Assembly: GCA_011605715.1 (NCBI GenBank)
Contig: JAAOZO010000119.1
Span: 1 to 9,963 of the forward strand
DNA: 9,963 bases
Direction of reading: 5' to 3'
Origin: Nitrososphaerota archaeon
GTDB taxonomy: Archaea; Thermoproteota; EX4484-205; JAAOZO01
Shown here: one piece after another, positions 5,357 to 9,963 of the stretch
Layout: every line of letters starts with the position of its first letter
Position numbering within the stretch: the stretch's first letter is position 1
Translations under genes and position numbers: made by a program
Notes under the pieces: model-generated
Seen by the model: the letters and a program-made list of their open reading frames with translations, nothing else
Databases searched by the model: none
Told to the model about the DNA's origin: nothing

Positions 5357-7195
5357 ATGTCAAACGTGGAAGAGCTCTTAAGATTTAAGGATAAGGACAC
5401 TGTTTTCTCTAATGTTCTTGTAGCAGATGAAATCGAGTTAGGACTGAAAAGAATCTATGCTGGAGAATGGTTCTTACTTGATCCTGCGCTCGAATTCTCA
5501 AGTTTTAAAATAAACGATAAGAAAGTTGACTTCATTGTTGAAGATAGAATCTGGAACTTGAGCGGCGTGTCTATTCTAGCAACTTCTGAGAACGTTAAGC
5601 TTTCTTCTTTAACTTCTTCTACACATAGTTCAATAACTTTTACTTCTAGCATTGAAAGTTCTGCAGAAGCTAAGATTAGCATTTTACTTAAGTCTGTAGT
5701 TTCTGATCCTGTGAAACAATGGGACTCCGAAGTAAGAGAGAGATTCAGAAACGAAGTTAAAATAAGTTGTAAGGAAGATAAAAATTCTGTTTTATTTAAC
5801 TACAACAACGATCGTTTCTTATCCATTAAAATCTTTCCAGAAGATACAAAAGTAATGATAAGACAAACCCAAACCAATGTATTTGAAGTGCAATTTTTCC
5901 TTGAAAGTATGCTTGCTTCTAAAGAAAAGTTTAATGTTAAAATAATCTATTCTTTTTATGAAAACAGTAAGTTCTTAGATGAAGACAGAGGATGGGATGT
6001 AGCTAAAAGTTTAGCTAATGTTCCAAAAATTTCTTCTAAGAACGAAGACTTAAGGAGACTTTACTATTTTGCTTGGGTCTCTTTGCTTAGTAATAGAGTA
6101 ACGCTGAAAAATCATAAAGCCTTACCCTATAGTTTCACAATGCCCTCTAAGGTTGGCTATAGGCATCAATGGCTTTGGGATTCAGCGTTTCATTCAATAG
6201 TTTTATCAAACTATGATATAAGGCTAGCAAAAGAAGAGTTAATGAATTTATTTGTGAATCAAAAAGATGATGGGAGAATACCACATGAGATATTCTTGAC
6301 GAAAGAGATTTGCAAGAGCATTTGGGGTGTTAATGATTATTCTCCATGGACCACTCAACCTCCTGTTGTAGCTGTTGCAGTAGATAGAATAATATGTAAA
6401 GAAAAAGACAAAAAGTTTATTGAAATTGCCTTAAGTAGTTTAATTAAGTACGATGAGTGGTTTAGAAAGTTTAGAGATGAGGATAAAGATGGGCTAATAG
6501 CATACCACGATCCTCTTGAAAGTGGCTGGGATAACAGTAAGAGGTGGGATGCTTATGTTAAGAAAGAAAAGAAGTACATTTCTGAAGGGATGCTTCCAAT
6601 AGAAGCAGTCGACTTAAATTCGCTAATTTTTGTACAAAGAAAAGTTATAAGCAACTTAGCAAGACTACTAGGCCACGAGAAGCTTTCCAAAGAGTACGAA
6701 GGCTTGTCTATTCAACTAAAGGAAAAAATAGCTAACATTATGTGGGATGATTCTACGAAGTTCTTCTTCGACGTAGAAGACAAAACTCACAAAAAGACTA
6801 TGGTAAAAACACCTGCAGCTTTCTTAACGTTGTTTGCCAAGGTTGCAACTAAAGAACAAGCAAACTACTTAGTTGAACATTTAGTTAACGAGAAAGAGTT
6901 TAAGAGAAAATTACCTCTGCCAACTTTGTCTGCCGACGATCCTGACTACAACCCTAAAAACTTTTGGAGAGGGCCAACTTGGATAAACTTAGTTTGGTTC
7001 ACTTACAATGGTTTACTAAACTATGGTTTTAAAGATGTCGCTAAGGACCTAGCAGACTCTGTTATTGAGGCTATGGCTAGAAACACTACATGCAACGAAT
7101 ACTACGATAGCGAAACTGGAGAACCACTAGGTGTTAGATACTTTGGCTGGTCAACGCTTATTACTGATATAATTCTAAAAGAAAGTGAGCAGTAA
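5357..7195 (+). CDS. GH63-like glycoside hydrolase (clan GH-G type)
   Basis: A 612-aa protein without a signal peptide, so probably cytoplasmic. Residues 1 to about 225 are beta-rich and form an N-terminal domain. Residues about 228-612 look like an (alpha/alpha)6 barrel, with RHQWLWDSAFHSIVL (269-283), GRIPHE, WTTQPPVVA, LESGWDNSKRWD (388-398), NFWRGPTWINLVWFTYNGL (535-553) and CNEYYDSETGEPLG (579-592). By analogy with GH63 enzymes such as mannosylglycerate and glucosylglycerate hydrolases, Asp392 in GWDN is the probable general acid and Glu581 in NEYY the probable general base. Family substrates are small alpha-glycosides (mannosyl- or glucosylglycerate, glucobioses); trehalase (GH37) is a relative. 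The exact substrate here is not visible. A ThuA-like gene lies tail-to-tail on the other strand, which supports a role in small-sugar or compatible-solute breakdown. ATG 5357 is supported by the leaderless-type promoter. Confidence 0.85.
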   Translation: MSNVEELLRFKDKDTVFSNVLVADEIELGLKRIYAGEWFLLDPALEFSSFKINDKKVDFIVEDRIWNLSGVSILATSENVKLSSLTSSTHSSITFTSSIESSAEAKISILLKSVVSDPVKQWDSEVRERFRNEVKISCKEDKNSVLFNYNNDRFLSIKIFPEDTKVMIRQTQTNVFEVQFFLESMLASKEKFNVKIIYSFYENSKFLDEDRGWDVAKSLANVPKISSKNEDLRRLYYFAWVSLLSNRVTLKNHKALPYSFTMPSKVGYRHQWLWDSAFHSIVLSNYDIRLAKEELMNLFVNQKDDGRIPHEIFLTKEICKSIWGVNDYSPWTTQPPVVAVAVDRIICKEKDKKFIEIALSSLIKYDEWFRKFRDEDKDGLIAYHDPLESGWDNSKRWDAYVKKEKKYISEGMLPIEAVDLNSLIFVQRKVISNLARLLGHEKLSKEYEGLSIQLKEKIANIMWDDSTKFFFDVEDKTHKKTMVKTPAAFLTLFAKVATKEQANYLVEHLVNEKEFKRKLPLPTLSADDPDYNPKNFWRGPTWINLVWFTYNGLLNYGFKDVAKDLADSVIEAMARNTTCNEYYDSETGEPLGVRYFGWSTLITDIILKESEQ

Positions 7196-7197
7196 AG

Positions 7198-7872
7198 TTA
7201 GAGTATGTTCATGGACCACAAAATGCCGCCAAGAAGATGCTTCCTAAACCATTCCTCATTCCATATTTCTTTAAAGTGGCCAAAAGCTGTATAGAAAACC
7301 CTGCCTTTACCATATTCATGGCACCAGCTTAGTGCGTAGTCGTTATCTACTCTGTTTCCTCTACTTAAGTCTACGGAAGATGTATCTAAGCTTATTAGTA
7401 CATGAGTTTTGTTTCTGCTCCAATTTTTAAAAGTATAGACTTCTTCCTTTACTTTAAAACTCTTTGGCAAATGTTTAGTAGCTGGATGGTTGTTGTCTTC
7501 AACTTTTGCTACTATCTCTTGCGTCCAAGGATGTCCATTAAAGTATCCTCCAAGCATCTCTCCATACTCCGGAAACTTGTAGAAAGTATCGGTTGCATTA
7601 TGAACTCCAACAAACCCACCGCCTTCTTTAACAAATCTTATTAAAGCGGCTTTTTGTTCTTCTTTCATTGGCAATTCTCCAGTAGTTGCAAAGAGTAAAG
7701 CTGAAATTGTTTTTAAGTTTTCTTCGTTAATCAGCGAGCAATCTTCTGTTGCAACAACTTCAAATTCTTTTGACTCTGCTCCTAATTCCTCAATAGTTTT
7801 AACTGCTACTGGAAGGTAGTCGTGCTTAAATCCTGCTGAATGTGTTAGCATTAGTATCTTTCTTTTGTTCAT
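7198..7872 (-). CDS. ThuA-like domain protein
   Basis: A 224-aa protein of the ThuA (trehalose utilisation) family, which has a class I glutamine-amidotransferase-like fold. The start KRKILMLTHSAGFKHDYLP is typical, as are LLFATTGELPM, GGGFVGVHNATDTFY (84-98), GGYFNGHPW (108-116), EEVYTF and the C-terminal SWCHEYGKGRVFYTAFGH (182-199). Length matches single-domain family members and no signal peptide is seen. In rhizobia ThuA works with the dehydrogenase ThuB in catabolism of trehalose and related disaccharides. No ThuB-like gene is visible here, so its role beside a GH63-like enzyme is inferred. The stop codon is 2 nt from that of the convergent hydrolase gene, so the 3' ends of the two mRNAs probably overlap. 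ATG at 7872 has a TATA box 26 nt upstream on the minus strand. Confidence 0.88.
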   Translation of the reverse strand: MNKRKILMLTHSAGFKHDYLPVAVKTIEELGAESKEFEVVATEDCSLINEENLKTISALLFATTGELPMKEEQKAALIRFVKEGGGFVGVHNATDTFYKFPEYGEMLGGYFNGHPWTQEIVAKVEDNNHPATKHLPKSFKVKEEVYTFKNWSRNKTHVLISLDTSSVDLSRGNRVDNDYALSWCHEYGKGRVFYTAFGHFKEIWNEEWFRKHLLGGILWSMNIL

Positions 7873-7894
7873 GAATAAAATAGTTAATTGAGGG

Positions 7895-7909
7895 AATAAA
7901 AACTTTTGC
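7895..7909 (-). promoter_or_regulatory. BRE/TATA promoter of the ThuA-like gene
   Basis: Read on the minus strand, GCAAAAG (7909-7903) precedes TTTTTATT (7902-7895), with its centre about 26 nt before the ATG at 7872. It lies in the 45-nt gap after the upstream minus-strand gene, so the ThuA-like gene can be transcribed on its own and leaderless. Confidence 0.6.
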
Positions 7910-7917
7910 TAATGTAG

Positions 7918-8301
7918 CTAGGGTTTATATACTTGAACCTTTTCTCCATCTTTAATCCTTTTCAGGACGTTGTAATCGTCTACAACTTTTCCAAAAACAT
8001 TAACCGGACTATATGCTAGGATTTTGTCTCCCTTTGAAACAGGAGTTGGTCCAAAGAAGATACACATTGCCCTTCCAGGTGGCCAATAAGCCACATCTCC
8101 TTTTTCCACTTCAACTTTCGATACTTCTTCGCTCAGCTCTACAGGAATTTCAAAATAAATTTCGTCTCCCCATCTGTTAGCTTCAGAGGTAAATGGTAAC
8201 GCCTTTAAGATTGCTTCTGCTGTTCTTTGGTTGGGTTGTTTCTTTATTTCAATTTTTATTGGTTCGATGCTTTCAAACTTTATTAAAATTATCTCACTCA
8301 T
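7918..8301 (-). CDS. Cyclophilin-fold protein (COG2164/DUF369-like)
   Basis: A 127-aa protein resembling the small archaeal and bacterial cyclophilin-like family typified by Thermotoga TM1367. Visible family features are an N-terminal strand pair with IKIEIKKQPNQRTAEAILKALPF, then RWGDEIYFEIPVE, VEKGDVAYWPPGRAMCIFFG and PVSKGDKILAYSPVNVFGKV. Members have the cyclophilin beta-barrel, but peptidyl-prolyl isomerase activity is not established for them, so no function is assigned. I use ATG 8301 rather than TTG 8316: the BRE/TATA on the minus strand (8340-8326) places the transcript start within a few nucleotides of 8301, and TTG 8316 would lie upstream of it. The gene ends in TAG 45 nt before the ThuA-like gene on the same strand; readthrough into that gene is possible, although it has its own promoter. 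Confidence 0.8.
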   Translation of the reverse strand: MSEIILIKFESIEPIKIEIKKQPNQRTAEAILKALPFTSEANRWGDEIYFEIPVELSEEVSKVEVEKGDVAYWPPGRAMCIFFGPTPVSKGDKILAYSPVNVFGKVVDDYNVLKRIKDGEKVQVYKP

Positions 8302-8325
8302 TTTTATACTATTCAAAAACTTAAA

Positions 8326-8340
8326 TTAATAAAGCTTTCT
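8326..8340 (-). promoter_or_regulatory. BRE/TATA promoter of the cyclophilin-fold gene
   Basis: On the minus strand AGAAAGC leads into TTTATTAA, close to the archaeal consensus. The TATA centre is about 28 nt upstream of ATG 8301, which decides between the two possible starts. Confidence 0.65.
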
Positions 8341-8371
8341 TTCTTTGGCATGAATCGACTTAGCTAACTTA

Positions 8372-8385
8372 ATCTTCGCGAAGAT
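8372..8385 (+). repeat. Perfect 14-bp palindrome in the divergent intergenic region
   Basis: ATCTTCGCGAAGAT is a perfect palindrome with a G+C centre in A+T-rich surroundings. It lies between the divergent promoters at 8326-8340 (minus) and 8449-8468 (plus), about 30 nt upstream of the minus-strand BRE. It is a candidate operator or activator site. As RNA it could form only a tight, loop-poor hairpin, so a DNA role is more likely. The remainder of 8302-8514 holds the two promoters and nothing else I can support. Confidence 0.5.
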
Positions 8386-8448
8386 GTTCATTATCTAGAA
8401 TCAAAATACTCTGAGGTAAGCTGAATTAGCATTAAGTTTGTTATAGAT

Positions 8449-8468
8449 CAAAAGAAAGATTTAAATAG
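8449..8468 (+). promoter_or_regulatory. BRE/TATA promoter of the coiled-coil gene
   Basis: AAAGAAAG leads into TTTAAATA (8460-8467), a strong-looking archaeal promoter. The predicted start near 8490 gives a leader of about 25 nt, which holds GTGA (8505-8508), a weak ribosome binding site 6 nt before ATG 8515. A second A+T-rich element, CTTCATAAAAAC at about 8486-8497, could alternatively drive a leaderless transcript. Confidence 0.5.
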
Positions 8469-8514
8469 ATATTAGTACTTGTAAGCTTCATAAAAACTAA
8501 ATAAGTGAAATTAA

Positions 8515-8796
8515 ATGAGTTCAAAATCGGTTGAAGAAAGGATTTCTTTTCTTGAAGGAAAGGTTGATGGTAGCTTAGAGCAGATAAACAAGAGGCTTGA
8601 TGGATTAGAAAGAAAGATCGAGGTTTTAGATAAGAAAATGGACGATAGACTTTTAGCTTTAGATAAGAAGGTAGATGAAAGATTTCTAACGTTAGATAAG
8701 AAAATCGATAGCCAATTTAGATGGATAATTGGAGAAATATTAGCGATAATAATATCGTGGCTAGTTCCAATAGTACTAAAGATATACTTTCCATAA
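8515..8796 (+). CDS. Small coiled-coil protein with C-terminal membrane helix
   Basis: A 93-aa protein of no family I can name. Residues 5-69 are strongly predicted coiled coil. At 38-70 there are three consecutive 11-residue units of the form LDKK-(M/V/I)-D-x-(R/Q)-(L/F)-x-x, a hendecad pattern, preceded by related but looser units (LEGKVD, INKRLDGLERK). Residues 71-90 (IIGEILAIIISWLVPIVLKI) are hydrophobic and end just before the C-terminus, so the protein is probably tail-anchored with the coil in the cytoplasm. Similar short coil-plus-tail-helix proteins occur in archaea and in archaeal viruses, and this could be of either origin. It lies between a cyclophilin-fold gene and a GH57 gene with no obvious functional link. 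The start has a GTGA ribosome site and a clear promoter upstream, and the heptad-like character begins within a few residues of it. Confidence 0.75.
   Translation: MSSKSVEERISFLEGKVDGSLEQINKRLDGLERKIEVLDKKMDDRLLALDKKVDERFLTLDKKIDSQFRWIIGEILAIIISWLVPIVLKIYFP
8626..8724 (+). repeat. Three tandem 33-bp coding repeats
   Basis: Units 8626-8658, 8659-8691 and 8692-8724 each start TTAGATAAGAA and encode one 11-residue hendecad of the coiled coil. The units differ most in the second half, and the third has drifted furthest. The pattern suggests growth of the coil by in-frame duplication. Confidence 0.7.
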
Positions 8797-9011
8797 AGTT
8801 CAAAGACTTTTGACACTACAGGCGTAAAGGTATGTAAATGGCTTTTTAACATAAGTATAGACGAAACACCGACTTAAATCACTATAAAAGAACTGAGAAA
8901 TTGAAGGTACATGTAGACTTTCTTCATTTATATTACAACTACTCGGATCTTAACGGATAAGTTTGTTAAAACATAATCAGTTACTCTATCTGAAATTCTA
9001 AAGCTTCAACT

Positions 9012-9140
9012 ATGGGGTGGCCTGTTATAGAAAGATTCGTATGCAAGTTATCTTGTCTAGTACTACTAGCAGGAAGACTTTCTGTCTCGTACTGTTTCTA
9101 TTGTCTCTTAACATTCGCTTTAGTTAAAAGCGGCAATTAA
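9012..9140 (+). CDS. Possible small Cys-containing hydrophobic protein (weak)
   Basis: An open frame from ATG 9012 to TAA 9138-9140 encodes 42 residues beginning MGWPVIERFVCKLSCLVLLAG and ending LVKSGN. It has four cysteines and two hydrophobic patches. A possible TATA-like TTAAAACATAA lies at 8966-8976, about 40 nt upstream. Against it, the codon and residue choice (frequent Cys) differs from the neighbours, no ribosome binding site is seen, and 42 codons can be open by chance. Best treated as a candidate only. Confidence 0.2.
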   Translation: MGWPVIERFVCKLSCLVLLAGRLSVSYCFYCLLTFALVKSGN

Positions 9141-9187
9141 ATGAAAGACAGAGAAAAAAGCACTAAAGTATTCTTGATTTAGTGGCT

Positions 9188-9201
9188 CAAAACTTAAAAA
9201 C
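9188..9201 (+). promoter_or_regulatory. BRE/TATA promoter of the GH57 gene
   Basis: CAAAA followed by CTTAAAAAC has its centre about 27 nt before ATG 9224, predicting a leaderless mRNA. It closely resembles the promoter at 5318-5333 of the other glycosidase gene (both contain CTTAAAA). Confidence 0.65.
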
Positions 9202-9223
9202 TTAGACGTTATGATCTCCTACC

Positions 9224-9963
9224 ATGAGCAAAGAAAGTTTAACAAAGCTAGTTATTTTCATTCTCTTGCTCATTTTGCTGCTATTTGTTGCTACTTTTAA
9301 CTTAGCTACTAACAAAGAAGTAGTAGTTTATGTTTATTCAGATAAACTAGTTTATGCTCCTTCAAGCTTGGCATTCGTAAATCTCACGTTACTTAGTTCA
9401 TCAAGTTCAGATAATTTCTATGTTGAAGCCTACGTAGATCAAAAATTGATAACCTCTTTTAACTTAAGAATTGAAAACTATAAAGGGACAAAGCTTCTTA
9501 ATTTTAGCTTGCCAAACAAAGAAGGTGAAGTTGTAGTTTCTTTCGTAGTTAAGAATTTTGTGTTTGTACTTAAAAGAAAAGACGTAAAAATATTAGTTGC
9601 GAATTCAAAAGATAGGAAGCCACTTATTCTTCTCTTAGTTTGGCATGAGCATCAAGCTCCAAACATTCTTCCAAATGGGAAATACTTTGGTGAGTGGGCC
9701 TTCTATCATACCTTTTCTAGTGAACTGTCTCCAACATTTGACGGAGGTCCTTATATGTATCATGCTTACGAACTAATAAAGCATAAAGAAATAAAAGTCA
9801 TTGAGCATTTGTCTCCGTCCTTACTTTATCAATGGAATTCTTCCTTAGCTAATGGTTACACTTTAGAAAATGATGCTTACGTTTCTCCAAACAGCTCAAA
9901 GATAGAAAAAGTAAAATGGACTTTAGATACTTTCAAGTTACTGGCTAAAGAAGGAAGAGTAGA
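9224..9963 (+). CDS. Membrane-anchored or secreted GH57 glycoside hydrolase, 5' part
   Basis: The frame is open from ATG 9224 to the right edge, giving 246 complete codons of a longer gene. Residues 7-29 are a strongly hydrophobic helix (LTKLVIFILLLILLLLFVATF), either a signal peptide or an N-terminal anchor; no clear cleavage motif is seen. Residues about 31-130 are beta-rich with an Ig-like look. From residue 134 the sequence PLILLLVWHEHQAPNILPNG matches the first conserved region of GH57 (the HxHQ motif, here His142-Glu-His144-Gln), followed by GEWAFYHTF and the segment KVIEHLSPSLLYQW. GH57 enzymes are retaining glycosidases, commonly amylases, amylopullulanases or branching enzymes; which one applies cannot be told without the rest. 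The catalytic Glu and Asp lie outside the window. Sequons NLT, NFS, NSS and NSS fit an exported, glycosylated archaeal protein. The start is supported by the TATA box 27 nt upstream. Confidence 0.85.
   Translation, partial: MSKESLTKLVIFILLLILLLFVATFNLATNKEVVVYVYSDKLVYAPSSLAFVNLTLLSSSSSDNFYVEAYVDQKLITSFNLRIENYKGTKLLNFSLPNKEGEVVVSFVVKNFVFVLKRKDVKILVANSKDRKPLILLLVWHEHQAPNILPNGKYFGEWAFYHTFSSELSPTFDGGPYMYHAYELIKHKEIKVIEHLSPSLLYQWNSSLANGYTLENDAYVSPNSSKIEKVKWTLDTFKLLAKEGRV

Larger units (their letters stand above)
8797..9223. other. 427-nt gene-poor stretch
   Basis: No conserved gene, tRNA or box C/D RNA could be supported here. It contains a small T run (8843-8847) that may end the coiled-coil transcript, one 42-codon plus-strand ORF listed separately, a near-palindrome CTAGTACTACTAG (9057-9069), and the GH57 promoter at its right end. 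It is the longest non-coding stretch in the window. Confidence 0.5.

Noticed and set aside
7402..7644. 80-codon plus-strand ORF opposite the ThuA-like gene
   Set aside because: It lies wholly inside the well-supported ThuA-like coding sequence on the other strand and has no family character.
8255..8275. GGTTCGATGC resembling a tRNA T-loop
   Set aside because: It is within the cyclophilin-fold coding sequence, with no acceptor or anticodon stem around it.
8302..8316. TTG 8316 as start of the cyclophilin-fold gene
   Set aside because: It is only about 13 nt from the TATA centre, upstream of the expected transcript start. ATG 8301 is correctly spaced.
8380..8440. Possible box C/D guide RNA (CTGA elements at 8411 and 8421)
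   Set aside because: No RUGAUGA C box is present at a suitable distance, so the pattern is not supported.
9078..9160. TCTGTCT (about 9080) and AGACAGA (about 9146) as an inverted repeat
   Set aside because: Only 7 bp with a long, unstructured spacer in low-complexity sequence; not convincing as a functional structure.
9211..9223. ATG 9211 as an alternative start near the GH57 gene
   Set aside because: It is in a different frame from the GH57 coding sequence and gives no recognisable product.

Overview
This A+T-rich window is almost certainly archaeal. Most genes have a purine-rich BRE followed by a TATA box, with the TATA centre about 25-30 nt upstream of the start codon. This is the layout of leaderless or nearly leaderless archaeal mRNAs. 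Arginine is mostly AGA/AGG. The first gene is an archaeal-type DNA topoisomerase I, and the window also holds a COG2164-type cyclophilin-fold protein and a GH57 glycosidase. A thermophilic lineage is plausible, but I cannot name a phylum from this sequence alone.

Layout. Bases 2-1339 are the 3' part of an intein-containing topoisomerase I gene: the end of a LAGLIDADG intein, an intact C-terminal splice junction (...VVHN|STRAE), and the C-extein with two four-Cys zinc motifs. A phosphomannomutase/phosphoglucomutase (1380-2747) follows, then an AAC(3)-family N-acetyltransferase with an unexplained C-terminal extension (2844-3920), a 12-helix MFS transporter (3977-5164) and a GH63-like glycoside hydrolase (5357-7195). 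Two minus-strand genes come next: a ThuA-like protein (7198-7872), tail-to-tail with the hydrolase at a 2-nt gap, and a small cyclophilin-fold protein (7918-8301). On the plus strand there follow a 93-aa coiled-coil protein with a C-terminal membrane segment (8515-8796), a 427-nt gene-poor stretch, and the 5' part of a membrane-anchored or secreted GH57 enzyme (9224 to the end).

How the genes may work together. Bases 1380-9963 lean towards carbohydrate metabolism: a hexose-phosphate mutase, a GH63-like hydrolase of the type acting on small alpha-glycosides, a ThuA-like protein, an MFS exporter or importer, and an exported GH57 enzyme. Each gene appears to have its own promoter, so this is a functional neighbourhood rather than one operon. 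The topoisomerase is housekeeping, and its intein is the one clear selfish element.

Points worth a second look: the intein at the conserved STRA motif of topoisomerase I and the winged-helix-like segment inside it; two perfect 14-bp palindromes, one lying over the MFS promoter and one in the divergent region at 8372-8385; the novel-looking tail on the acetyltransferase; the hendecad coiled-coil membrane protein; and a possible 42-codon Cys-rich ORF in the gene-poor stretch. I saw no tRNA, rRNA, CRISPR array or insertion sequence. I did not find a convincing new multi-gene defence or biosynthetic system.
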